From Hahella sp. HN01 (GTDB lineage Bacteria; Pseudomonadota; Gammaproteobacteria; Pseudomonadales; Oleiphilaceae): 50,362 bases of DNA. Location: contig NZ_JAHMIN010000017.1 in assembly GCF_018986435.1 (NCBI RefSeq), forward strand, positions 95,093-145,454, in the 5' to 3' direction. Shown here piece by piece: positions 8,813 to 17,482 of this stretch. The notes under the pieces are model-generated. The model did not search any database. It was given only the letters and a program-made list of their open reading frames with translations, and was not told where the DNA came from. Made by a program: the position numbers and the translations under genes. Each line of letters starts with the position of its first letter. Positions within the stretch are counted from its first letter, which is position 1.

Positions 8813-11225
8813 CCTGTTGAACAAACTCGGCAAACCACTTGAGGTCAAGCTGGATAGCGCCGCCTTAGCGCAATCCCAGGCTCCGACGACCCAAGGCTCC
8901 CCCAAAGCCGGCCGCGACGCCAAGCATGACAGCGCCCACAAACATGTGGCCGGCGCCGCTCAATATATCGACGACCGTTTTCCTCACGCGGGACAATTGT
9001 ATGGCTGCGTAGGCAAAAGCCCACACGCTCACGCCCGCGTCATCTCCATGAATCTGGACAAAGTCCGCGCTGCGCCGGGCGTGCTGTGCGTGATTACCGC
9101 CGACGACATCCCCGGACATCTGGATATCGGTCCGGTATTCCCCGGCGATATGTTGCTGGTTAAGGATAAAGTGGAATTCGTCGGCCAACCTCTATTCGCC
9201 GTGGCGGCGGAGAGTCACGCCGCTGCGCGCCGCGCTGTGAAACTGGCGGAAGTTGAATATGAAGTATTGCCGGCGACCCTCACTATCGAAGATGCGCTGC
9301 AACAACAACTGTTTGTGCGTCCGCCTCATCAGATGCGCCTGGGCGAGCCGGAGACAGCCCTCGCCAACGCCCCCAATCGCCTGCACGGCGATATAGAAGT
9401 CGGCGGTCAGGAGCATTTCTATCTGGAAGGACAGATTTCCCTGGCGATTCCAGAAGAAGACGGCGGCATGCACATCTTCGCCTCCAGCCAGCACCCTTCG
9501 GAAGTGCAGAAGCTGGTGGCGGAAGTACTCGATGTTCCCTTCAACCGCATCACTGTCGACGTGCGTCGCATGGGCGGCGGTTTCGGCGGCAAAGAGACTC
9601 AGGCTGCGCCCTGGGCCTGTCTCGCTGCGGTGCTGGCGCGCAAGAGTGGCCGACCGGTTAAATTCCGCCTCAGCCGCAGCGACGATATGGAAATGACTGG
9701 CAAGCGTCATCACTTCCATAACCTCTTTGACGTAGGTTTTGACGACGAAGGCCGTATATTGGGCGCAGACATTACCGTCAACGGTCTGTGCGGCTATTCA
9801 CCGGACCTGTCCGACGCCATCGTCGATCGCGCCATGTTCCACTCCGACAACGCCTACTTCCTCGCTAACGCCAGCATTACCGGCAATCGCTGCAAGACCC
9901 ATACGGTTTCCAATACCGCGTTTCGCGGCTTCGGCGGTCCACAAGGCATGATGGCGGCGGAAGCCATGATAGAGGCGATCGCCCGACGCGTCGGCAAAGA
10001 TCCGGTGGAAATACGTCTGTTGAACTATTACCGGGAAGATCATGAGCGCTATGACTTCAAGCAAGGCGGCTATGACGTCACGCCTTACCATCAGAAAGTA
10101 GAGCAGAACCTCATTCCGCTGATGACTCGTAAGCTGATGGCGGATGCGGACTACCACGCCCGCAAAGCGGCTATTCGCGCGTTCAACGCGTCCAGCCCGA
10201 TCTTGAAAAAAGGCCTGGCGCTGACGCCGGTGAAATTCGGCATATCCTTCACCGTACAGCACCTTAACCAGGCTGGCGCGCTGATTCATATCTACACCGA
10301 CGGCAGCATTCACCTGAACCACGGCGGTACGGAAATGGGTCAGGGCCTGTACACCAAGGTGGCGCAGATCGTCGCCCAGGAGTTTCAGGTCGACGTGGAC
10401 AACATCGTCGTCTCCGCGGCGCGTACGGACAAAGTGCCCAATACCTCTCCAACGGCGGCGTCTTCGGGCACCGATCTGAACGGCAAGGCGGCGCAAAACG
10501 CCGCACAGACGATCAAGGGCCGACTGATCGAGTTCGCCTGTGAGCAATATCAGGTGACGCCGGAGCAGGTTTACTTCGCAGACAATAATGTCCATGTGGG
10601 TGAAAAGGCGTTTCCGTTCGCCGAGTTCATCCAGCAGGCTTACATGGGCCGTGTGTCCCTGTCCGCCACCGGTTTCTATAAAACGCCGAAAATCCATTAT
10701 GACCGCGACACCGCATCCGGCCGTCCCTTCTTTTACTTCGCCAATGGCGTCGCCGCTTCGGAAGTGGTCGTCGACACCCTGACCGGTGAGTACAAAGTGT
10801 TGCGGGCGGATATTCTGCATGACGTGGGCAAATCGCTGAATCCCGCCATCGACATTGGCCAGATCGAGGGCGGTTTTATCCAGGGCATGGGCTGGCTCAC
10901 CACCGAAGAAGTCTGCTGGGACGCCAATGGCCGCCTGCTCAGCAACAGTCCGGCGAATTACAAGATTCCCACGCTGGGCGATCTGCCGGAAGTGCTGAAT
11001 GTGGAGTTATTGCCGAACGAACCCAATCGCGAGGAAACCATCTATCATTCCAAAGCCGTGGGCGAACCGCCGTTCATGCTGGCGATCTCCGTCTGGTGCG
11101 CCTTGAAAGACGCCATTTCCAGCTTGACGGATTACCGTATTGATCCGCCGTTGCACACGCCATCCACACCTGAGAAGGTGTTGGCGGCAGTGGAAGCGAC
11201 CTTGAGCGCCGCCAAGGGAGAATAA
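8805..11225 (+). CDS. xdhB: xanthine dehydrogenase molybdopterin-binding subunit
   Basis: 806 residues from the ATG at 8805, giving MRDLLNKLGK. A longer frame opening at 8700 would overlap xdhA by more than 100 bases and is not used. Molybdopterin-binding motifs are present: RRMGGGFGGKE, FRGFGGPQGMMAAEAMIE, GTEMGQGLYTKVAQI and, near the C terminus, AVGEPPFMLA with the catalytic glutamate at about residue 754. Together with XdhA it oxidises hypoxanthine and xanthine to urate in the cytoplasm. XdhC is encoded directly downstream for cofactor sulfuration and insertion. Confidence 0.95.
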   Translation: MRDLLNKLGKPLEVKLDSAALAQSQAPTTQGSPKAGRDAKHDSAHKHVAGAAQYIDDRFPHAGQLYGCVGKSPHAHARVISMNLDKVRAAPGVLCVITADDIPGHLDIGPVFPGDMLLVKDKVEFVGQPLFAVAAESHAAARRAVKLAEVEYEVLPATLTIEDALQQQLFVRPPHQMRLGEPETALANAPNRLHGDIEVGGQEHFYLEGQISLAIPEEDGGMHIFASSQHPSEVQKLVAEVLDVPFNRITVDVRRMGGGFGGKETQAAPWACLAAVLARKSGRPVKFRLSRSDDMEMTGKRHHFHNLFDVGFDDEGRILGADITVNGLCGYSPDLSDAIVDRAMFHSDNAYFLANASITGNRCKTHTVSNTAFRGFGGPQGMMAAEAMIEAIARRVGKDPVEIRLLNYYREDHERYDFKQGGYDVTPYHQKVEQNLIPLMTRKLMADADYHARKAAIRAFNASSPILKKGLALTPVKFGISFTVQHLNQAGALIHIYTDGSIHLNHGGTEMGQGLYTKVAQIVAQEFQVDVDNIVVSAARTDKVPNTSPTAASSGTDLNGKAAQNAAQTIKGRLIEFACEQYQVTPEQVYFADNNVHVGEKAFPFAEFIQQAYMGRVSLSATGFYKTPKIHYDRDTASGRPFFYFANGVAASEVVVDTLTGEYKVLRADILHDVGKSLNPAIDIGQIEGGFIQGMGWLTTEEVCWDANGRLLSNSPANYKIPTLGDLPEVLNVELLPNEPNREETIYHSKAVGEPPFMLAISVWCALKDAISSLTDYRIDPPLHTPSTPEKVLAAVEATLSAAKGE

Positions 11226-11227
11226 GC

Positions 11228-12130
11228 ATGTATAGGGAGCAATGGTTCGAAGTCACCCAGCGGCTCAGCCGCGCAGGGCGGCCTTTCGTGCTGATCACGC
11301 TGATCGGCGCGCGTGGTTCTACACCCCGGGACAGTGGAACCAAAATGGTGGTGTCCGCCGACGCCACCTTTGACACCATTGGCGGCGGCCATCTGGAGTT
11401 CAAGGCCACCGCTATGGCGCGGGAGATGTTGGCCAGACAGGATTACAGTCAGCGCATGGAGCACTTCCCTTTGGGCGCAAGCCTGGGCCAGTGTTGCGGC
11501 GGCAGCGCCACCGTTCTGTTTGAAGCCTTTGCGCCCTGCCCCACACAGATCGCACTATTCGGCGCCGGCCATGTCGCCAAAGCGCTGGTGACCGTTCTGG
11601 CGGAACTGCCGGTGCAAGTCACCTGGATCGACTCCCGGGAAGAGCTGTTTCCTGAAGCGCTTCCCGCCAACACCCATAAACGGGTGGACGCCTATCCCTG
11701 CGATGTGATCGACGATCTGCCGGATAACCTCTATTACCTGATTCTGACCCATAATCATCAGCTGGATTACGAACTGGCTGAAAAGATCCTGCGCCAGGAC
11801 CGCTTCGCGTATCTGGGGCTGATCGGCTCAGCCACCAAGTGGGCGCGTTTCCGCCAGCGCTTTGACTATCGCGGCGTGGACTCCAGTCAGGTCGAACGCG
11901 TGAGCTGTCCGGTGGGCCTGTCCGCCGTCCCTGGCAAGCAGCCGATGGAAGTGGCGGTGTCTATCGCCGCCGAACTGATCGGTTTGTATCACACCTCCAC
12001 GCAGCCCACACAACAGGGCGTGGCCTGGAAGGACATCAAAAGCTGGGCTGCCGATCAGGCAGAGCCTCGGGACGCCAGCGACACGGACTCTTCAACGTCA
12101 ACGCAAACATCCTCAGGAGAGACTTTATGA
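11228..12130 (+). CDS. xdhC: xanthine dehydrogenase accessory protein XdhC
   Basis: 300 residues. XdhC binds molybdenum cofactor, protects it and helps its sulfuration before insertion into XdhB. The N-terminal domain shows GARGSTPRDSGTKM and TIGGGHLE, followed by LGQCCGGSATVLFE with the conserved cysteine pair. The C-terminal Rossmann-like domain contains LFGAGHVAKALV and YLGLIGSATKWARFR. The start lies 2 bp after the xdhB stop, with an AAGGGAG ribosome binding site inside the xdhB end. The last 30 or so residues are a Ser/Thr-rich, low-complexity tail. The stop overlaps the next start as ATGA. Confidence 0.93.
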   Translation: MYREQWFEVTQRLSRAGRPFVLITLIGARGSTPRDSGTKMVVSADATFDTIGGGHLEFKATAMAREMLARQDYSQRMEHFPLGASLGQCCGGSATVLFEAFAPCPTQIALFGAGHVAKALVTVLAELPVQVTWIDSREELFPEALPANTHKRVDAYPCDVIDDLPDNLYYLILTHNHQLDYELAEKILRQDRFAYLGLIGSATKWARFRQRFDYRGVDSSQVERVSCPVGLSAVPGKQPMEVAVSIAAELIGLYHTSTQPTQQGVAWKDIKSWAADQAEPRDASDTDSSTSTQTSSGETL

Positions 12131-13494
12131 GTGGCGTCGCCATTCGCAGCCGCAGAGTGATCACCGATCAGGGCATGCAGCCCGCAACGGTGCTGATCGC
12201 CGGCGGCAAAATTGTGGAAGTGCAGCCTTACGATATGTCGATAGACGCCGACTACGAGCTGGTGGATGTCGGCAATGACGTGGTGATGCCCGGTCTGGTG
12301 GACACTCACGTGCATATTAACGAACCCGGCCGCACGGAATGGGAAGGCTTCAATACCGCCACCCAGGCCGCCGCCGCTGGAGGCATCACTACCCTGGTGG
12401 ACATGCCGCTGAACTGTATCCCGGTCACCACTACCGCCGACGCCTTTCGCATCAAGCTGGAAGCAGTATCCGACAAGCTCTGGGTCGACTGTGGCTTCTG
12501 GGGCGGGGTCGTGCCGGAAAATATCGATGAGCTGCCTGCGTTGCTGGACGCAGGCGTGCTGGGCGTAAAATCATTTCTGATCGACTCTGGAATCGATGAA
12601 TTTCCGCCAGTGACGGACAGCGACGTCAAACGGGCCATGCCTATATTGGCGCGCTACGGCGTCCCCTATCTGATTCACGCAGAGCTGGATAAAGAGCACA
12701 TCCCGCCGCCGGCAATCGGCAATAGTTATCAGAGTTTCCTCGCTTCGCGCCCCAAAGCCTGGGAAAACGACGCTATCGACCTGATGATCAACGCCGCCCG
12801 CGATTTCAAGGCGCAAGGCGTGGACTGCAAAGTGCATATCGTGCACCTGTCTTCCGCCGAGGCGCTGGCCGCCATCGGCGCCGCCAAAGAGTCGGGACTG
12901 TCTTTCACCGTGGAAACCTGTCCTCACTACCTGACCCTGTTCGCCGAAGCCATCCCGGATGGCAAAACACTGTTCAAGTGCTGCCCGCCCATTCGTGAAA
13001 ACGACAACCGCGAGCACTTATGGCAAGCCCTGGAGCAGCGACTGATCGACTTCGTCGTGTCCGACCACTCTCCCTGCACGCCGCAACTGAAAGAGATCGA
13101 CAGCGGCGATATCGAAAAAGCCTGGGGCGGTATTTCCGCCCTCCAGTTCAGTCTGCCGCTGGTATGGCATGAAGCTCACCAACGGGGCTTGTCGCTGCCC
13201 TTTATTTCCCGCCTGATGAGTTGGGAAACCGCCCGCTTCGCCGGCTTGTCCCATCGCAAAGGCCGTCTGGCCCCGGGATATGACGCGGACGTCTTGGTAT
13301 TTGACGACCATCAAGCGGTCACCATCAGCAAGGACATGATCAAGCACCGCCACAAGATTACGCCTTATGAAGGCATGCAGGCCACCGGCGCCATTCGCCA
13401 GACCTGGTTACGCGGACAATGTATTTACAAGGACGACCAGTTTATCGGCGCCGCCAAAGGCCAGCCGCTGCTGAGAGAGAGCAAGACAGGCTGA
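12127..13494 (+). CDS. allB: allantoinase
   Basis: 455 residues of the cyclic amidohydrolase family. Metal-binding residues are the HxH at 61/63 (VDTHVHINEPGR), the presumably carboxylated K148 in LGVKSFLIDSG, H184 (YLIHAE), H240 (VHIVHLSS) and D313 (VVSDHSPC). INEPGRTEWEGF and the SGIDEFPP loop separate allantoinases from dihydroorotases. It hydrolyses allantoin to allantoate in the cytoplasm. It overlaps xdhC by 4 bases and has a strong AGGAGA site. Allantoicase follows after 64 bp, so the product is passed to the next enzyme in the operon. Confidence 0.93.
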   Translation: MSGVAIRSRRVITDQGMQPATVLIAGGKIVEVQPYDMSIDADYELVDVGNDVVMPGLVDTHVHINEPGRTEWEGFNTATQAAAAGGITTLVDMPLNCIPVTTTADAFRIKLEAVSDKLWVDCGFWGGVVPENIDELPALLDAGVLGVKSFLIDSGIDEFPPVTDSDVKRAMPILARYGVPYLIHAELDKEHIPPPAIGNSYQSFLASRPKAWENDAIDLMINAARDFKAQGVDCKVHIVHLSSAEALAAIGAAKESGLSFTVETCPHYLTLFAEAIPDGKTLFKCCPPIRENDNREHLWQALEQRLIDFVVSDHSPCTPQLKEIDSGDIEKAWGGISALQFSLPLVWHEAHQRGLSLPFISRLMSWETARFAGLSHRKGRLAPGYDADVLVFDDHQAVTISKDMIKHRHKITPYEGMQATGAIRQTWLRGQCIYKDDQFIGAAKGQPLLRESKTG

Positions 13495-13558
13495 GCGCGG
13501 ACGCAATGAACGACACACAACAACGATTAACCTCCACACTTATTTTGGAATTCTCTGT

Positions 13559-14563
13559 ATGAGTCACGCCATCGATTTAGAACTGCCCTATCCTGGCGCC
13601 CTTAACCTGGCGGCCGAACGCCTGGGAACCCAGGTGTTGTCTTGCAGCGACGACTTCTTCGCCTCCAAGGACAACCTGATCAAGTCCGGACGCGGCATTT
13701 TCATCGCCGATAAGTACACGGATAACGGCAAATGGATGGATGGCTGGGAATCACGGCGTCGCCGCGACGGCGGTTACGACTGGTGCACCCTGCGCCTCGG
13801 CGCGCCCGGTCGCATTGATTTTATCGACGCCGATACCAATCACTTTCGCGGCAATGCGCCGGCGTCAGTGTCTCTGGACGCCTGTTACTGTCTTGGCGAA
13901 CCAGACGCCAACACACAGTGGACGGAGATCCTGCCAAAAACCAGCGTTAACGCTCACAGCCAAAACCTGATCAAGGTGGACAGCGCCGACAACTGGACCC
14001 ACGTGCGCTTGAACATTTATCCCGACGGCGGCGTCGCGCGACTGCGAGTGTACGGCTCTCCCCAGGTGGACTGGTCACGCACCCTGCCCGGCGAGCTGGT
14101 GGATCTGGCCGCTATCGCCAATGGCGGTCGCGCGCTGTTGTGCAGCGATATGTTCTTCAGCGACATGCAAAACCTGCTGATGCCCGGACGCGGCGTCAAT
14201 ATGGGCGACGGCTGGGAAACCAAACGGCGTCGCGGCCCAGGCTACGACTGGCTGATCATGCGTCTGGCCGCACCCGGCGCCTTGCAGAAAGTGATCGTCG
14301 ACACCTGCCACTTCAAAGGCAACTATCCTGACCGTTTTTCTCTGGAAGGCGCCGTAGCGGCGGACCCGAACACAACGGACGCAGACAGCCTGAAAGCCCT
14401 GGACTGGCAAGCCATCATTCCAGAAACCAAGCTGCATGCGCATCGCGAGCATCTGTTCATGGACGAAATCCAGGACAAAGCCACCGCGTTCACCCATCTG
14501 CGTTTGAATATTTACCCTGACGGCGGCGTCAGCCGTCTGCGCGTGCTGGGGTATCCCAAATGA
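13559..14563 (+). CDS. alc: allantoicase
   Basis: 334 residues made of two homologous halves of about 160 residues, as usual for allantoicase. The first half has SDDFFASKDNLIKSGRG with WESRRRRDGGYDW. The second has SDMFFSDMQNLLMPGRG with WETKRRRGPGYDW. Each half ends with a version of LNIYPDGGVxRLRVYG. It hydrolyses allantoate to ureidoglycolate and urea. The presence of Alc rather than allantoate amidohydrolase means urea, not ammonia, is released. The stop overlaps the uraD start as ATGA. Confidence 0.94.
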   Translation: MSHAIDLELPYPGALNLAAERLGTQVLSCSDDFFASKDNLIKSGRGIFIADKYTDNGKWMDGWESRRRRDGGYDWCTLRLGAPGRIDFIDADTNHFRGNAPASVSLDACYCLGEPDANTQWTEILPKTSVNAHSQNLIKVDSADNWTHVRLNIYPDGGVARLRVYGSPQVDWSRTLPGELVDLAAIANGGRALLCSDMFFSDMQNLLMPGRGVNMGDGWETKRRRGPGYDWLIMRLAAPGALQKVIVDTCHFKGNYPDRFSLEGAVAADPNTTDADSLKALDWQAIIPETKLHAHREHLFMDEIQDKATAFTHLRLNIYPDGGVSRLRVLGYPK

Positions 14564-15069
14564 GCCAGGTCACCCTAGAACAACTCAACGCTATGCCGGA
14601 ACAGGCTGCGCAAGCGACATTCCAGACCTGTTGCAGCAGCGAAGCCTGGGCGCGGGGCATGACGGCGGCGCGTCCATTCGCCGATTCGACGTCTGTACAC
14701 GAAACCGCCGACCGCATCTGGGCGGGATTGACGGAACAGGATTACCTGGAAGCCTTCGCCGGCCATCCCAAGATCGGCGACGTGAATTCTCTGCGCGCCA
14801 AGTACGCTCACACCAAAGCCCTGGCCGCCGGAGAGCAGTCCGGCGTCAACAGCGCCGACGAGGATACCCTGCAACGTCTGGCCACAGGAAATCAGGCTTA
14901 CGAAGAAAAATTCGGCTTTATTTTCATTGTCTGCGCCACCGGTAAAAGTGCGGCGGAAATGCTGTCGCTGCTGGAGGCGAGACTCCCCAACGCGCGTAGC
15001 GAGGAAGTCATAAACGCTGCGGAAGAGCAACGCAAAATCACCCGCATCCGCTTGGAGAAACTGCTATGA
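14560..15069 (+). CDS. uraD: 2-oxo-4-hydroxy-4-carboxy-5-ureidoimidazoline (OHCU) decarboxylase
   Basis: 169 residues, the normal length for UraD. The all-helical protein shows the catalytic region FAGHPKIGDV (histidine of HPKIGD), then QAYEEKFGFIFIVCATGKSA, and ends with QRKITRIRLEKLL. It decarboxylates OHCU to give S-allantoin, so urate breakdown keeps its stereochemistry. It overlaps both neighbours by 4 bases (ATGA), pointing to strong translational coupling with alc and uraH. Confidence 0.94.
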   Translation: MSQVTLEQLNAMPEQAAQATFQTCCSSEAWARGMTAARPFADSTSVHETADRIWAGLTEQDYLEAFAGHPKIGDVNSLRAKYAHTKALAAGEQSGVNSADEDTLQRLATGNQAYEEKFGFIFIVCATGKSAAEMLSLLEARLPNARSEEVINAAEEQRKITRIRLEKLL

Positions 15070-15431
15070 GCCAAATCACCACTCATGTTCTGGACACCGC
15101 CCAGGGCAAGCCCGCCGCTGGCGTTCCGATTCGCTTCTTCGCTTTTGTCGACGACGATTGGGAGCAGATCGGCGGCGGCGAAACCAACGCCGACGGTCGT
15201 CTGCCCAATCTATTGGAAGAAAACGTGGTGCTGCCCGCGGGCCGTTATCTGATGGCCTTCGATACGGCCGCGTATTTCAAGAAACTCATGCACACGCCCG
15301 GGTATCGCGGAGCAGAGACCTGCTTCTACCCCTATGTGGACGTCGTGTTTGAAATCAGCGGCGACGGCGAGCACTACCACATTCCTCTGCTGCTCTCGCC
15401 CTATGGCTACTCCACTTACCGGGGCAGCTGA
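15066..15431 (+). CDS. uraH: 5-hydroxyisourate hydrolase (transthyretin-like)
   Basis: 121 residues. The N-terminal THVLDTAQGKPAAGVP and the C-terminal YSTYRGS are the family signatures, with a conserved histidine near each end. There is no periplasmic signal, so it should act in the cytoplasm. It hydrolyses 5-hydroxyisourate, the product of the urate oxidase PuuD, to OHCU for UraD. The downstream allA start is 1 base after its stop. Confidence 0.95.
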   Translation: MSQITTHVLDTAQGKPAAGVPIRFFAFVDDDWEQIGGGETNADGRLPNLLEENVVLPAGRYLMAFDTAAYFKKLMHTPGYRGAETCFYPYVDVVFEISGDGEHYHIPLLLSPYGYSTYRGS

Positions 15432-15432
15432 G

Positions 15433-15933
15433 ATGCCCGCGCGTCGCTTGCGTCCCCAAACGCTGACTCGTGAAGCTTTCGCGCCCTACGGCGACGTTAT
15501 CGTCGCCGACGCCGGCAGCGAGCATTTCACTATTAACTACGGGCAGACGGAGCGTTACCACCAACTGGCGATGGTAGATGTGGCTGAATCCGATGGAGCC
15601 CCCATTATCAGCCTGTTTCGCTCAACGCCCTTAGCGTTGCCGGTCGCCATCCGCATCATGGAGCGGCACCCGCTGGGAAGTCAGGCGTTCTACCCATTGA
15701 GCCCCCGCCCTTATCTGGTGTTGGTGGCGCCGCCAGGTGACTTCGACGCGGACAAAGTAGAAGCCTTCCTGGCGCAACCGGGGCAAGGCGTGAATTACCA
15801 CAAAGGCGTCTGGCATCACTATTGTCTGGCGCTGGAAGACGTCAGCGACTTTCTGGTCGTGGATCGTAAAGGACCGGGCAATAACTGCGATGAAATCGAA
15901 TTGCCCGACGCGCCTTGGACAATTGACTTATAA
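15433..15933 (+). CDS. allA: ureidoglycolate lyase
   Basis: 166 residues from the ATG at 15433; a frame opening at 15334 lies inside uraH and is not used. Family features are LTREAFAPYGDVI near the start, IRIMERHPLGSQAFYPL in the cupin core and PGQGVNYHKGVWHHY near the C terminus. It splits ureidoglycolate into glyoxylate and urea, finishing the pathway. It is the last gene of the xdhA-allA series, with 40 bp to guaD. Confidence 0.93.
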   Translation: MPARRLRPQTLTREAFAPYGDVIVADAGSEHFTINYGQTERYHQLAMVDVAESDGAPIISLFRSTPLALPVAIRIMERHPLGSQAFYPLSPRPYLVLVAPPGDFDADKVEAFLAQPGQGVNYHKGVWHHYCLALEDVSDFLVVDRKGPGNNCDEIELPDAPWTIDL

Positions 15934-15953
15934 TCCGTTGATTTTGATATAAA
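15923..15953 (+). promoter_or_regulatory. possible weak internal promoter for guaD
   Basis: TTGACT and TATAAA are separated by 19 bp, overlapping the allA stop and ending about 20 bp before guaD. The spacing is long, so this is tentative. Confidence 0.25.
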
Positions 15954-15973
15954 ATGAGGAACCCTGACACGCC

Positions 15974-17281
15974 ATGACCAGCTCCATCAGCGCCCATCGC
16001 GGCCCGCTTTTCCATATGATCGCCGATCCAGCGGAAGTGGGTGAAGAAGCCAGTTATCAGTACTGGGAAGACGGCCTGCTTGTCGTCGCAGACGGCAAAA
16101 TAACCGCCGCCGGAGCCTACAGCGACCTGCTCCCGACGCTTCCCGAAGGCGCAGTCATCGAGAACCATCCCGACAGCCTGATCGTTCCGGGATTCATCGA
16201 CACCCATATTCACTATCCGCAAACCGAGATGATCGGCGCCTTTGGCAAACAGTTGCTGGAGTGGCTGAACACTTACACCTTCCCCACCGAGCGCGACTTT
16301 CAGGACCCACAACATGCGCGCAGAGTGGCGCGGGTGTTTCTGGATGAGCTTCTGAAGAACGGCACCACCACCGCACTGGTGTTCGGCACCGTGCACCCGG
16401 AATCGGTGGATATGTTTTTCGAAGAAGCGCTGGAGCGTAACCTGCGCATGATCTGCGGCAAGGTCATGATGGACCGCAATGCGCCAGATTATCTTTGCGA
16501 TACTGCGGAAAGCAGCTATCAGGACAGTAAAGCTTTATTGGAAAAGTGGCACGGCAAAGGTCGCCTGCTCTACGCCGTGACGCCGCGCTTCGCCCCCACC
16601 AGCACGCCGGAGCAGTTGGCGGCGGCGGGTCGTTTGCGTGAGGAATATCCTGACGCCTACATGCACACACACTTGTCGGAAAACCCCGCTGAGTGCGGCT
16701 GGGTGAAAGAACTGTTCCCGCAGTGCGCCAACTATCTGGATGTTTATGACCATTACGGTCTGCTCGGCAAACGCGCCGTCCTGGCCCATGGCGTTCACTT
16801 ATGCGAAGACGAGTGGAAACGGCTGCACAGCTCGGATTCCGCAGTGGCGTTCTGTCCGACATCCAACCTGTTCCTCGGCAGCGGCCTGTTCGCATTGGAA
16901 GAAGCCGAACGTCACAAGGTCAAAGTGGGCTTGGGCACGGACGTAGGCGGCGGCACCAGCTTCTCCCTGCTGCAAACCTTGAACGAGGCTTACAAAGTCA
17001 TGCAGCTGCGCGGACATGCGCTGACGCCGTTCAAGAGTTTCTATCTTGCCACACTGGGCGGCGCCAAAGCGCTGGAGCTGGATCACCTCCTGGGCGGCTT
17101 CTCTGCCGGTAAGGAAGCGGACTTTGTGGTGCTGGATAAACGCGCCACGCCGTTGCTGCAACTGCGCATGGAAAACTGCCGCAGTCTGGCGGAGCAGCTT
17201 TTCGCCTTCAGCATCCTGGGAGACGACCGCGCCATACGCGCAACCTACGCGGCTGGACGCTGTGTGCACAAAAAGGATTAA
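15974..17281 (+). CDS. guaD: guanine deaminase
   Basis: 435 residues of the amidohydrolase family, the normal length. Metal ligands are H78 and H80 (FIDTHIHYPQ), H233 (MHTHLSENPAE), H272 (LAHGVHL) and D323 (GLGTDVGGGTS). LLEWLNTYTFPTE is characteristic of guanine deaminases and distinguishes this protein from the 8-oxoguanine deaminase at 494-1855. It converts guanine to xanthine and ammonia, feeding xanthine dehydrogenase. It sits between allA (40 bp) and puuD (201 bp). Confidence 0.94.
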   Translation: MTSSISAHRGPLFHMIADPAEVGEEASYQYWEDGLLVVADGKITAAGAYSDLLPTLPEGAVIENHPDSLIVPGFIDTHIHYPQTEMIGAFGKQLLEWLNTYTFPTERDFQDPQHARRVARVFLDELLKNGTTTALVFGTVHPESVDMFFEEALERNLRMICGKVMMDRNAPDYLCDTAESSYQDSKALLEKWHGKGRLLYAVTPRFAPTSTPEQLAAAGRLREEYPDAYMHTHLSENPAECGWVKELFPQCANYLDVYDHYGLLGKRAVLAHGVHLCEDEWKRLHSSDSAVAFCPTSNLFLGSGLFALEEAERHKVKVGLGTDVGGGTSFSLLQTLNEAYKVMQLRGHALTPFKSFYLATLGGAKALELDHLLGGFSAGKEADFVVLDKRATPLLQLRMENCRSLAEQLFAFSILGDDRAIRATYAAGRCVHKKD

Positions 17282-17338
17282 CGTGGCGATGATGCTGACA
17301 GGTTAATAACCCGGCGCGTGAGGCGACAAAACGCGGCA

Positions 17339-17367
17339 GACAAAACCTGACCTGTGCAGGTTCTGTC
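17339..17367 (+). repeat. inverted repeat / RNA hairpin 1 upstream of puuD
   Basis: 11-nt arms GACAAAACCTG and CAGGTTCTGTC with one mismatch and a 7-nt loop. It is the first of three hairpins in the 201-bp guaD-puuD gap. Confidence 0.5.
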
Positions 17368-17371
17368 GTTT

Positions 17372-17402
17372 ACAGACGCATAGCTGGACGCTATTTGTCT
17401 GT
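17372..17402 (+). repeat. inverted repeat / RNA hairpin 2 upstream of puuD
   Basis: 13-nt arms ACAGACGCATAGC and GCTATTTGTCTGT, 11 of 13 positions paired, loop TGGAC. It begins 4 nt after hairpin 1. Confidence 0.5.
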
Positions 17403-17424
17403 CGGATAAAGAACAAAAACGCAG

Positions 17425-17444
17425 GAAGCCGCGGACGCGGCTTC
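17425..17444 (+). repeat. inverted repeat / RNA hairpin 3 upstream of puuD
   Basis: Perfect 8-bp arms GAAGCCGC / GCGGCTTC with loop GGAC. No T-run follows, so it is a weak terminator at best. A TTGACCA half-site like the RutR operator starts 1 base after it (17446-17452). Confidence 0.45.
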
Positions 17445-17482
17445 GTTGACCAATAACAATTAGACTCGGCTTTGAGGTCAGA

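Noticed and set aside
9798-10820. 340-codon open frame on the minus strand opposite xdhB
   Set aside because: It is fully inside the well-supported xdhB gene, has no ribosome binding site and its translation shows no recognisable family. GC-rich codon use commonly leaves antisense frames open.
17446-17461. Second full RutR operator before puuD
   Set aside because: TTGACCA is present but the following bases do not form the TGGTCAA half, so it is only a half-site.
17282-17482. A named purine or xanthine riboswitch upstream of puuD
   Set aside because: Stems are clear, but I could not match conserved loop bases of the purine or NMT1/xanthine aptamers, so only a structured leader is reported.
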